A stretch of DNA of 64,000 nt, from positions 73,494-137,493 of the forward strand of contig JBKBPR010000005.1 in assembly GCA_046293135.1 (NCBI GenBank). Reading direction: 5' to 3'. Below are positions 25,930-34,172 of the stretch, one piece after another. The notes beneath the pieces are model-generated. The model was not told the origin of the DNA. It saw nothing but the letters and a program-made list of their open reading frames with translations, and made no database searches. Within the stretch, counting starts at the first letter, position 1; every line of letters begins with the position of its first letter. The stretch comes from UBA2638 sp046293135. GTDB lineage: Bacteria > Pseudomonadota > Alphaproteobacteria > Micavibrionales > Micavibrionaceae. The translations under genes were made by a program, and so were the position numbers.

Positions 25930-26415
25930 TTACTTCACGATCTCCCAGCTACCATCAGGTTGTTGGCAAGCCTGACCGTAGCCAGACTCTGTTTTGCCGC
26001 CGACAACAATCGTTTGCTGATATTCACGGCAATAACGACCAGCAGAGCTGTAACCATCGCGGGTTGGCGTTACCGACCCGTAATTACCGGTTTCAGGGTT
26101 ATTCCAACGGACGGTTTCCCCGACAGGCGCTTTATAAGCGCGCTGGTTGGCCTGATTGGCATAAGCCAAATCAGCTCTATCCAAGGAGCTACCGATTTCG
26201 CTACCGACCAATGCGCCCAAAAGTACGCCCGCCCCTGTCATCCAGAGCTGGCCTGAGCCTTTACCAAATTGTGAGCCAGCCACGCCGCCGAGAACCGCGC
26301 CGCCGAGACCGCCCATTGTCTGCTTGCTTACCGCACCAGTGCCTTGTCCGGTCGTATTACACGCCGCAAGCCCAAGAGCTGCAACCGACATACAAATCAA
26401 ACCAAATTTTTTCAT
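25930..26415 (-). CDS. 17-kDa surface-antigen-like glycine-zipper lipoprotein, 161 aa
   Basis: The start at ATG 26415 has AAAGG upstream and gives the lipoprotein signal MKKFGLICMSVAALGLAAC (lipobox LAAC). A glycine-zipper segment follows (GGLGGAVLGGVAGSQFGKGSG, then GVLLGALVGSEIGSSLD), which inserts into or packs against membranes. The C-terminal domain has GRYCREYQQTIVVGGKTESGYGQACQQPDGSWEIV, as in the Rickettsia 17-kDa antigen family. An outer-membrane lipoprotein of this type next to pdxH is a common alphaproteobacterial arrangement. Confidence 0.9.
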   Translation of the reverse strand: MKKFGLICMSVAALGLAACNTTGQGTGAVSKQTMGGLGGAVLGGVAGSQFGKGSGQLWMTGAGVLLGALVGSEIGSSLDRADLAYANQANQRAYKAPVGETVRWNNPETGNYGSVTPTRDGYSSAGRYCREYQQTIVVGGKTESGYGQACQQPDGSWEIVK

Positions 26416-26531
26416 CAATCCAATACCTTTCTTGTTAAAGACCGCAACATCTTGCGCAATGGTCAAAGAAGAATATATCCTTTTTCGAGCCAAAGTAAAT
26501 ATTCTACGCATAGAAAACGGAAACCCTTCGC

Positions 26532-27155
26532 ATGAAAAAAGATGATTGTTTTGATGGACATAACATCGAGCCGCAATGCCCGTTCACGTTGTTTCGGGAA
26601 TGGCTTGCACTGGCCGAAAGCGCCGAGCCGAGCTATGCCACGGCCATGGCACTGGCCAGCGTCACCGAACAAAATCGTCCGAATGTGCGGATTGTCCTGA
26701 TGCGCGGATTGGATGAGAATGGGCTTTATTTCTATACGAACTATGAAAGCGATAAGGGGCGCGCCCTGATTGCCAATCCTTATGCCGAGGCGAATTTCTA
26801 TTGGAAGTCACTGGAAAAGCAGGTGCGGTTTCACGGCGCGGTTGTCAAAACCAGCCCTGAGGAATCCGATTCCTATTTCAATGGCCGTCCGCGTGAAAGC
26901 CGCATCGGCGCTTGGGCGTCACAGCAAAGCCGCCCGATGAATGATTACGGCGATCTGGAACGTGCAATCAATGAATACACCCAAAAATTCGAAGGCACAG
27001 AAAACCCGCCGCGCCCAGAGCATTGGGGCGGATTTAAAATCGTGCCGGAGCGGATTGAATTTTGGGCGGAGCAGCCCTACAGACTCCACAAACGATTTGT
27101 CTTTATCAAAAATCCACAAAACGGCGCATGGGATAAAAGCTGGCTCTATCCGTAA
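26532..27155 (+). CDS. pdxH: Pyridoxamine 5'-phosphate oxidase
   Basis: This 207-aa FMN enzyme forms pyridoxal 5'-phosphate from PNP/PMP. Visible: PNVRIVLMRGLDENGLYFYTNYESDKG, FYWKSLEKQVRFHGAV, SRIGAWASQQS, and the C-terminal FWAEQPYRLHKRFVF with its substrate-binding Arg-Leu-His. Full length. Diverges from the 17-kDa-antigen-like lipoprotein. Confidence 0.96.
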   Translation: MKKDDCFDGHNIEPQCPFTLFREWLALAESAEPSYATAMALASVTEQNRPNVRIVLMRGLDENGLYFYTNYESDKGRALIANPYAEANFYWKSLEKQVRFHGAVVKTSPEESDSYFNGRPRESRIGAWASQQSRPMNDYGDLERAINEYTQKFEGTENPPRPEHWGGFKIVPERIEFWAEQPYRLHKRFVFIKNPQNGAWDKSWLYP

Positions 27156-27207
27156 ATCAAGGCTTTCACAGGCGGGCTTTGTGCTTTAAAAGGGAATGTT
27201 CGTTATT

Positions 27208-27260
27208 TGAATTTGAGTCTGTATCTGAATTTGAGTCTGATTAACTATGATTGTATCTGA
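27208..27260. repeat. Short direct repeats in the htpG leader
   Basis: TGAATTTGAGTCTG occurs at 27208-27221 and 27226-27239 (period 18). TGTATCTGA occurs at 27220-27228 and 27252-27260, the last just before the htpG ribosome site (GAGG). These could be a regulator site or replication slippage. No CIRCE element is present. Confidence 0.55.
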
Positions 27261-27272
27261 GGAGTAAACACT

Positions 27273-29321
27273 ATGAGCGCACAAAAAAAGAACACATCCG
27301 AGACACAACAAAACAATCAAAGCGATATGCAGAATTTCAGCGCCGATGTATCGCGCCTGCTCGATATTGTCGCCAATGCGCTCTACACCAATCATGATGT
27401 ATTCTTGCGCGAGTTGATCTCGAATGCCGCCGATGCCTGCGACCGCTTGCGCTATGATGCGATTGCCCAGCCTGAGCTGATTAAAGATGATCCCCAATTC
27501 CGCATTCATGTCTGGCCGGATCGTGAAAAACGCACCCTGACCGTTTTTGATAACGGGATCGGCATGACCAGGGACGAGTTGGCCGATCATCTCGGCACGA
27601 TTGCAAAATCCGGTACGGCCAAAATTATGGAGCAGATGAAATCGGCGCAGGAGCAAGACAACGCCGCAAACGCTTCTGAAAATACGTCCGCAAATTCAGC
27701 CGATAAACTGAAGCTGATCGGGCAATTCGGGGTCGGGTTTTACGCCGGATATATGGTCGCCAGCCGTATCCGCGTCGTTAGCCGCAAGGCGGGCGCAGCG
27801 GAAAGCAATATCTGGACATGGAAGTCCGATGGCCGCACTGGTTTTACGCTCGCCCAAGCCACGGAAGAGGAAAAATTTGTGCTCAGCGCGTCCAATCGCG
27901 GGACAGCGGTTATTCTCGACATCAAAGACAGCGCTGTTGAATTTCTGCTGGAGGAAAAAATACGCCTGACGGTCGAGCAATATTCCGATCATATTGATGT
28001 GCCGATTTACGGCGTTGAGGCCGCGCATAAAGACACGCATCCCGCGCTCAACCAAGCCACTGCGCTATGGGCGCGCCCCAAGAACGAGATCAGCGCCGAA
28101 GATTACGAGAATTTCTATCGTCACCTCACCCACGGGCTGGATGAGCCTGTTTTGACAGCGCATTGGAAGGCCGAGGGAATAATCGAGTTTTCCGCGCTTT
28201 TATATGTGCCGACCTTGCGCCCGTTTGACCTATACGATCCGGGTCGTAAAGGCTCTGTAAAGCTTTATGTGCGCCGCGTTTTCATTTCCGATACGGTCGA
28301 GAGCCTTATGTACCCATGGCTGCGGTTCGTGCGCGGTGTGATTGACAGTGAGGACTTGCCGCTCAATATCAGCCGCGAAACATTGCAATACAATCCGATT
28401 ATCAGCAAAATCCGCACCGCTGTGACCAAGAAAATATTGAGTGATCTCAATAAATTATCCGATACTGATAAACCCGCATTTGAAACCTTTTGGGGGCAGT
28501 TCGGCGCGGTGTTAAAAGAAGGGCTTTACGATGCCAGCGAGCACCGCGAGGATATCTTCAAAATCTGCCGTTTTTTCTCCAGCCATAACAATGGCGAAAA
28601 GCTTGTCACTCTGGCCGATTACGTATCAAGAATGCCCGCAGGTCAGGAGCATATTTTCTACATCAGCGGGGAAAACCTAGACTCGCTGCGCAACTCACCG
28701 CAACTTGAAGGCTTCCGCGCCCGCGGTATTGAGGTTTTGTTCCTCACCGATACGATTGATGATTTCTGGCTGCAACAAGCCCGCGATTATAACGGCAAGG
28801 CCTTTAAATCGATCACCAAGGGCGATATTGACCTTGATAAAATCAGCAATAGCGACAATGACAGCTCGTCTCAATCAAATCGCGATGATGAAAACAGCGA
28901 TCAAAGCACAAAAGATAAAGGCGAAAAATCTGATATAGGTCAAGCATTTGCCCCCCTTCTTGAAACCATCAAGAAGACCCTCGCGGAGCAGGTTGAAGAT
29001 GTCCGTATTTCAAAGCGCCTGACCGACTCCCCCGTCTGTCTGGTTGCGCCTGAACACGGCGTGGATATGCATATGGAGCGAGTATTAAAGCTACACCAGA
29101 AATATGAATCGATGACCAAGCCTGTGTTGGAGATCAACGCCAAACACCCGCTGATCGTGATGCTCAAGGAATTGCATGAGGATTTCGCGCAAGAAGCCAC
29201 TGTCGCCGACCTCGCCAGCCTCTTACTCGATCAGGCGCGGATCATTCAGGGCGAGCCTATCACCGATCCGTCAGGCTTTGTCAAACGTATGTCCGCGTAT
29301 TTGCTGAAGGCTGTAGGTTAG
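27273..29321 (+). CDS. htpG: Chaperone HtpG (Hsp90)
   Basis: This 682-aa ATP-dependent chaperone has the GHKL ATPase motifs ELISNAADACDRLRYDA, FDNGIGMTRDEL and LIGQFGVGFYAGYMV. Two low-complexity insertions rich in Asn/Ser/Asp/Glu (~125-145 and ~525-555) make it longer than the ~625-aa E. coli protein. The second falls at the middle/C-domain boundary. ATG 27273 follows GAGG at about 9 nt. No other heat-shock gene is adjacent. Confidence 0.96.
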   Translation: MSAQKKNTSETQQNNQSDMQNFSADVSRLLDIVANALYTNHDVFLRELISNAADACDRLRYDAIAQPELIKDDPQFRIHVWPDREKRTLTVFDNGIGMTRDELADHLGTIAKSGTAKIMEQMKSAQEQDNAANASENTSANSADKLKLIGQFGVGFYAGYMVASRIRVVSRKAGAAESNIWTWKSDGRTGFTLAQATEEEKFVLSASNRGTAVILDIKDSAVEFLLEEKIRLTVEQYSDHIDVPIYGVEAAHKDTHPALNQATALWARPKNEISAEDYENFYRHLTHGLDEPVLTAHWKAEGIIEFSALLYVPTLRPFDLYDPGRKGSVKLYVRRVFISDTVESLMYPWLRFVRGVIDSEDLPLNISRETLQYNPIISKIRTAVTKKILSDLNKLSDTDKPAFETFWGQFGAVLKEGLYDASEHREDIFKICRFFSSHNNGEKLVTLADYVSRMPAGQEHIFYISGENLDSLRNSPQLEGFRARGIEVLFLTDTIDDFWLQQARDYNGKAFKSITKGDIDLDKISNSDNDSSSQSNRDDENSDQSTKDKGEKSDIGQAFAPLLETIKKTLAEQVEDVRISKRLTDSPVCLVAPEHGVDMHMERVLKLHQKYESMTKPVLEINAKHPLIVMLKELHEDFAQEATVADLASLLLDQARIIQGEPITDPSGFVKRMSAYLLKAVG

Positions 29322-29379
29322 GAAAAGCTGCTAGAGCGCTCACGCACTCAGAACAGGCGCTCTGTATACATCTTATGAA

Positions 29380-30024
29380 CTATGGAACAATCTGCCCGGG
29401 GACATAGTTTTGCTGATCGCTCGGAGTATAAGGCTTCGTGATAGGAATATGAGTTTGTCGGGCTGCAAACTCAGGGCATCTATCGAATGAAGCATCACGC
29501 AACATATGAACCAAAACTGTTTTCATCATGAAATCACGCGCCATCATAACCTGATTTTCCATCTCTGGAAAAAGTCCCGCAAACTCAATAAATGTAGCGC
29601 TATCAGAAGAGAACAAAGGAATAGAAACCGAATCTAATATTTCATATTCATACAGCGAGTCGTCCACTTCCGGAAGGTTTTCGGCCAAACGTCTCATTAT
29701 GAGCTCTGACTGTGAAAGGTAAAAATTACTTAAATCAAGCATTTCTTTGCAAAGTCTATTGATCTCGACAGTTTTACTCATAGCATCTGGAAAAACTTCC
29801 GGCATTAAATGCCGAATAGAGTTCCATTTGAAACCATCATTTTCCGGATCTCCCTCCGACTCTCTATATGGGTTTACCTGATGCCCATAAAACAAAACCA
29901 AACCCTCTGGAACTTCATAGAAGTTATTTAAATTTTTTAAATTTTGAGCATAAGATTGTGCAGGATAAACCGCCCCTAGGCACAAAACAGACGCCAAAAC
30001 AAACCTGCAAAAGATATTGGTCAT
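29380..30024 (-). CDS. Secreted hypothetical protein, 214 aa
   Basis: The start at ATG 30024 has AAAAGG about 10 nt upstream; the frame begins seven codons earlier. MTNIFCRFVLASVLCLGAV...AQSYAQ is a Sec signal peptide cleaved near 28. The mature part is acidic and helical (MPEVFPDAMSKTVEINRLCKEMLDL, MRRLAENLPEVDDSLYEYEIL) with two Cys. No family is known to me. It follows the NlpC/P60-like gene by about 50 nt on the same strand, and both are AT-rich. Confidence 0.7.
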   Translation of the reverse strand: MTNIFCRFVLASVLCLGAVYPAQSYAQNLKNLNNFYEVPEGLVLFYGHQVNPYRESEGDPENDGFKWNSIRHLMPEVFPDAMSKTVEINRLCKEMLDLSNFYLSQSELIMRRLAENLPEVDDSLYEYEILDSVSIPLFSSDSATFIEFAGLFPEMENQVMMARDFMMKTVLVHMLRDASFDRCPEFAARQTHIPITKPYTPSDQQNYVPGQIVP

Positions 30025-30075
30025 AACAAAAAGCCTTTTTATCATATTAAATGATCTGTTTCGAATTAAAAAAAA

Positions 30076-31233
30076 TCAACAGATGTTTCTCCATGCAACT
30101 GTACCTGCGACATTCCTGTTGGCAACTTGTTGATTCCATGTTGCAACATTACGCCAAGATGCAACAGCACCTTGACTTGAAGAGTTTTCAATAATTTGAT
30201 CGTTTCCAACATAAATCCCTGTGTGTCCGGTAGCGACCCTCTGACCATTTCTAAAGACCGTGGGTGTCATCAAAACATCGCCCGGTTGAAGTTCGGACAC
30301 GTCATGGTGTCTTCCTTGACCTATGGCTGTCCAACAAGGATCATTTCTTAAAGCTCGGTCAAGATCAGTGGTCATAGTGTGTATTCCGACAGGAAGCCCT
30401 GCACAGGCCAAAATTCTGGATACAGCCAACGCACAACCCAAACGACCATTGTTTGTGACTGACATATCAGCTGTTGTCGCTCCTACAGAAAAAGCTGCGG
30501 ACTCAGCCACTCTTGAAGGGTTATCTGTCGCAGTTATATTATAAGTTCCTGGAAGCGTTGGGTCCGTTGCATAAGCTGCCGCCCGCGCATCGGGACACCA
30601 TTTACCAAGAGGGTCAACATCAGGCGGCGTTCCAACTGCACCGCCACCACTCATTTCAGGGCTTGAGCAAACATCTTGGACAATATTGTCCATTGTTTCT
30701 TCTGGCTGGGACGTTGACCATGTAATTTGTATCGCCGTCAAATTAAAAACAGCTGCTTGGAAAGCACCATCTAGATTTAAAATACCGCCATCAGCTTGAT
30801 CTGAGCTCACACCACATGGATCAGAGGGTAAGTCTGACATAAGACTATGGAAGATGAGCATTCTACCAATAAGATCATCAATCCGATCACAATTGTTGGT
30901 GCTGATGCTGCTAAATAAATTGACCAGCTGAGCGATCATGGCATTTTGCAATGCCACAGGTAATGCGCTTAGAACAACACCAACTTGCGAAATAGATGAG
31001 CACCCTGAGGTTGATTCTACATTAGGCAGAATATTATCTATAAAATTGCGTGGTCCTCCCCCCATGCTGGAGCCACTATCTGTATTGCCAGTAGGCTGAT
31101 CACATACATAATCACCAATTGAGTTAAACCCACACTGTGCATAGGCTTTTTGAACATTTAGAAAAAGAATTCCAAAGACAACCGTCAAGAAAATGGACGT
31201 GACTTTTAAAAAAATTTTTTGCTCACATTTCAT
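30076..31233 (-). CDS. Secreted NlpC/P60-like cysteine hydrolase, 385 aa
   Basis: ATG 31233 follows GAGGTGG. A signal peptide (residues 1-~33, ending KAYAQ) leads a Cys-rich N-terminal region of unknown role (about 35-245). The C-terminal ~130 residues show an NlpC/P60-type catalytic set: Cys267 in GRLGCALAVSRILACAG, LQPGDVLMTP, His337 in TGHTGIYVGN, and a polar third residue in IENSSSQG. This suggests cleavage of peptidoglycan peptides or an amidase. Even Cys numbers fit periplasmic or extracellular disulfides. Confidence 0.75.
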   Translation of the reverse strand: MKCEQKIFLKVTSIFLTVVFGILFLNVQKAYAQCGFNSIGDYVCDQPTGNTDSGSSMGGGPRNFIDNILPNVESTSGCSSISQVGVVLSALPVALQNAMIAQLVNLFSSISTNNCDRIDDLIGRMLIFHSLMSDLPSDPCGVSSDQADGGILNLDGAFQAAVFNLTAIQITWSTSQPEETMDNIVQDVCSSPEMSGGGAVGTPPDVDPLGKWCPDARAAAYATDPTLPGTYNITATDNPSRVAESAAFSVGATTADMSVTNNGRLGCALAVSRILACAGLPVGIHTMTTDLDRALRNDPCWTAIGQGRHHDVSELQPGDVLMTPTVFRNGQRVATGHTGIYVGNDQIIENSSSQGAVASWRNVATWNQQVANRNVAGTVAWRNIC

Positions 31234-31400
31234 AGCGACCACCTCTACCACCCATCAATATTAATCAAGTGTAAAGAATTAATATTAAATTTTAATTAAT
31301 TTATAAAAAACTCTATTAACTCGTGAATTCTATACAGAACAAACAAATTTATGATATCATAAATAAATTAAATCGTAGTTATGAATTGATACACGCTGGC

Positions 31401-32267
31401 ATGCACAAAGCTAAAAAATATAATAGTTTAAAATGCTTGATCTCTAAAAGATCATTCGCAGCATTTCTTGCTCTAAATCTATTTTCACTGGCGTTCTTAT
31501 CATTATCTGCAATTGCTCAGCCAATCCCCGAAACATGTGACAGCGATTACTTTGATGTCCTTAAAGCTAAATCATATGTTCAAGGCAAGCGTGAGATGGA
31601 AAAAGCTCAACGTATTATTTTAAAGCCGGATAGTGTTCTGGAATATTCTTGTTTTCACTTCGACTTAGAGATTGCAGGAGTTCAAGCAGGCCGATTTTCA
31701 GCGTTCGGAATGCAAACAGCCAGAGGAAACCCGCCTGAATTTGACGGCAACAACACGCCAACCCGTGTTTTACCTAGCAGCTTGGCGAATGCTTTAAGCT
31801 TGGTACTTCATGACTCTCTTCACGGATTTCTTGACAGCTTTTCACACATTTATGGAGGGGGCACATACCCGCTCGTTCCAAACGATGCCGCAGGATGCAA
31901 CCCGATGAACATTGTTTGGGAAGCATCAAAATGTCAAAATTTTGATCCTCGTTGGTGGGTTACACTGGAAGATTTAGCCTCAAGAGATATAAGGCAATTC
32001 CCTATCCCATGCGCGCCAGACTATGATGAAGAGCGCGAGGAACTTATCAGCGCCGCTTATGAGGCCTCTTATCCTCCACCAAATACTTCAGGCGCAATGG
32101 ATAGATATGAATCACTTTCAACGCGCATGAACCATGATTCATGTTCGGCTTCCCCCGTCCCGACGGGCATGATTGCGTATTATTATGATAGACCGCCGCA
32201 AGAAGAGCGCGTTTGCATTCAACCGGGCTGCTACTTTAACGGAAGTTCCTGTGTCCCCAATAGCTAG
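31401..32267 (+). CDS. Secreted Cys-rich hypothetical protein, 288 aa
   Basis: The open frame begins at GTG 31323, but ATG 31401 gives a clean signal peptide (KRSFAAFLALNLFSLAFLSLSAIAQ); neither has a strong ribosome site. The mature protein opens CDSDYFDVLKAKSYVQGKRE and then ILKPDSVLEYSCF. Later come LVLHDSLHGFLDSFSHIYGGG, NPMNIVWEASKCQNF and a Cys-rich end. I do not recognise the family. It diverges from the NlpC/P60-like gene across about 165 AT-rich bases and shares its secreted, Cys-rich character. Confidence 0.7.
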   Translation: MHKAKKYNSLKCLISKRSFAAFLALNLFSLAFLSLSAIAQPIPETCDSDYFDVLKAKSYVQGKREMEKAQRIILKPDSVLEYSCFHFDLEIAGVQAGRFSAFGMQTARGNPPEFDGNNTPTRVLPSSLANALSLVLHDSLHGFLDSFSHIYGGGTYPLVPNDAAGCNPMNIVWEASKCQNFDPRWWVTLEDLASRDIRQFPIPCAPDYDEEREELISAAYEASYPPPNTSGAMDRYESLSTRMNHDSCSASPVPTGMIAYYYDRPPQEERVCIQPGCYFNGSSCVPNS

Positions 32268-32295
32268 AAAAATAGCTGAAAAAAGCGCCTAATAA

Positions 32296-32727
32296 CTAAT
32301 ACAACCCAGCGTGATGACGCTTCACAATATCGTCAATCTCATCATCGGTGAATTCGAAATTCCGCCCCAGCTCCTCAATCACGATTTGCGTTAGCAGCGT
32401 ATTAAGATCGTCACCGCTATCACACCACATATCCAGCAGAGGCCTACGGAAGATCATCAAAACATCATCGTCATTGGCGGTTTTCTTGGTAATGCCTGGC
32501 GCAATCTCGCTGCCGCTGCGATATAAAGCAACCAAATCAAACGGGTCTTCAAGCTCCAGCTCCGATTCCAAAAGCTCATCGGGGAATTCCTCAACCACAA
32601 CAGCAACCGTTTTCATCACGCGCACCAGCTCATCGGGCAGCGTTTCAATCGCATTGCACGCCAGCACCTCGATATCCTCAATCGAGGGCGGAATACTAAA
32701 ATTCATAATGATCTTTCGCGCATCCAT
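32296..32727 (-). CDS. Zincin-like (DUF1025/Zincin_1 type) protein lacking HExxH, 143 aa
   Basis: A strong GAGGAGG site selects ATG 32727. The fold signature of the small MtfA-unrelated zincin family is clear: ALxxLPDELxxxMxxVAVVVEEFPDE, then LYRSG and MIFRRPLLDMW. The place of the metal motif HExxHHFG is taken by EELGRNFEF (Glu118-Glu119...Arg122): both zinc-binding His are absent. The frame is otherwise intact, so this is probably a non-catalytic member rather than a decayed one. Confidence 0.75.
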   Translation of the reverse strand: MDARKIIMNFSIPPSIEDIEVLACNAIETLPDELVRVMKTVAVVVEEFPDELLESELELEDPFDLVALYRSGSEIAPGITKKTANDDDVLMIFRRPLLDMWCDSGDDLNTLLTQIVIEELGRNFEFTDDEIDDIVKRHHAGLY

Positions 32728-32877
32728 CGGGCAGTCCTCCTCTTCCTGTCCAAAAGCACAATTCAATGCAATTCGATATAAAATAAAATCACAAAAACTA
32801 TTTGCGCCGGCTCAAGAATATTACATGATGAATCATAGTTTACGCGGTTGTAATGATTCGAACAAGCGAGGAGAAAA

Positions 32878-33168
32878 ATGGTTGAGCGTTTAAGCAGTGA
32901 AGTTGTGGACAAAGAGCTGAAACCGCTCAATGGCTGGGCATTGTCGCGCGAAGGGTTGGCTATTCAAAAATCCTTTCAGTTTCAGGACTTTAATGAGGCT
33001 TGGAGCTTCATGAACCGTATCGCTTTGCTGGCCGAAAAGATGGATCATCACCCCGAATGGTTTAATGTGTATAACCGTGTGGACATCACCCTAACAACGC
33101 ATGATGCCAAGGGAGTTTCAGAGCGTGACATCACAATGGCGCGAGCGATTGAGGTGTTTCTGCATTAG
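32878..33168 (+). CDS. phhB: 4a-hydroxytetrahydrobiopterin dehydratase (pterin-4a-carbinolamine dehydratase)
   Basis: This 96-aa protein has the family pattern: LNGWALSREGLAIQKSFQFQDFNEAWSFMNRIALLAEKMDHHPEWFNVYNRVDITLTTHDAKGV-type, including the HHPEW catalytic stretch (written here only as a motif). It recycles the pterin cofactor of aromatic hydroxylases and can act as a moonlighting factor. GAGGAG precedes ATG 32878. Its last 38 bp overlap the convergent fusion gene. Confidence 0.93.
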   Translation: MVERLSSEVVDKELKPLNGWALSREGLAIQKSFQFQDFNEAWSFMNRIALLAEKMDHHPEWFNVYNRVDITLTTHDAKGVSERDITMARAIEVFLH

Positions 33169-34063
33169 GCATCACAATACCGCGCCGCGCTAAATTACGT
33201 GACAAGCGCTGTGACCTGAGTACGAGCCGCTCTTCTCGTTCTTCTTTGCCCTGCTGAAACCGTTGGCTTCTAATAGCCTCCTCGACATCTGTACAAAGCG
33301 ATGAGAATAGCTTACCGGGATAAACCGACCCATTGTCACGAATTTTATACCACGGCGCTTTCGGGTTATAAGCGGCGCGCATGATCGAGCGTGAAATCTT
33401 TTCGCAAAACTCGGGATCCAAAAGCAGCTTATATTGCCGCTTTTCAATACTGAATACCGTATTTGTATCACTGAAATCTATCGCATCAGGATCGGATGAT
33501 GTGGCAATGCGCTGACGCCATTGCCCTTCGGCCAGATCGCATAAGTCGCTGTCATTGCTAATAATGATATGCCGCATTCCGCGCTTACGTCTGCGCTCTT
33601 TGGCGCTCTCGTCTTTTAAAAAATAATGTGGCCGCCAATAAATATACTCATCCGTAAACCCGCCCATACCCTCATAATAAATATGCGACAAATTGCTGAT
33701 ATGGTGGCTGAGCGGCAAAATAAGGCCGTGATAGACGTTCTCATCGAGCAGGATTTTCACGCCCTTATAGCGATTGTTGCGGCGGTAATCCTGACTTTGC
33801 GGCATATTCACAGCGGCAAAGGCGCGGCAAGCGGTTATGTCGGACTCATCAAGCATCGTATAACCTGAAAGAACATCGCTCTCACGAAATCCGGCATCCA
33901 ATAGATCAAGAATATCTTGAACCTTGATATATTTCAGGCGTTCTGCGGGGCTGTCCCGCAACAGATCGGGGCTAACCGCCGTGCTGAATATACGGTTTAA
34001 AACGGGTGCGCCGTTTTCAATAGTATCACTTGTAAATATGCGCCCGAAGGTTTTGCGCGCCAT
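33131..34063 (-). CDS. DUF433-DUF5615 fusion: antitoxin-like plus PIN-like domain in one protein, 310 aa
   Basis: Residues ~44-85 (KYIKVQDILDLLDAGFRESD, then YTMLDESDITACRAFAA) match the DUF433 antitoxin-like winged-helix pattern. Residues ~101-180 match the DUF5615 PIN-like toxin: KILLDENV (Asp107, Glu108), GFTDEYIY, and the strand IIISNDSDLCDL with Asp171/Asp173. These domains are usually two adjacent genes; here they are one frame with a ~130-aa Arg/Lys-rich C-terminal extension. A basic insert (~150-163) separates the PIN strands. Confidence 0.65.
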   Translation of the reverse strand: MARKTFGRIFTSDTIENGAPVLNRIFSTAVSPDLLRDSPAERLKYIKVQDILDLLDAGFRESDVLSGYTMLDESDITACRAFAAVNMPQSQDYRRNNRYKGVKILLDENVYHGLILPLSHHISNLSHIYYEGMGGFTDEYIYWRPHYFLKDESAKERRRKRGMRHIIISNDSDLCDLAEGQWRQRIATSSDPDAIDFSDTNTVFSIEKRQYKLLLDPEFCEKISRSIMRAAYNPKAPWYKIRDNGSVYPGKLFSSLCTDVEEAIRSQRFQQGKEEREERLVLRSQRLSRNLARRGIVMPNAETPQSLAPL

Positions 34064-34172
34064 ACCGTTCCCTGCAATTATGATCGTTTCTTATTGTCAT
34101 AGCGCATTATATTAGAAAATGGAAACTTTTTGTGATTGGCTCGGTAAGCACAACCTGAGAGCTATACCGTCC

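Noticed and set aside
29330..29370. Terminator hairpin AGAGCGC...GCGCTCT after htpG
   Set aside because: The 7-bp arms are separated by about 17 nt and no T-run follows; too weak to call.
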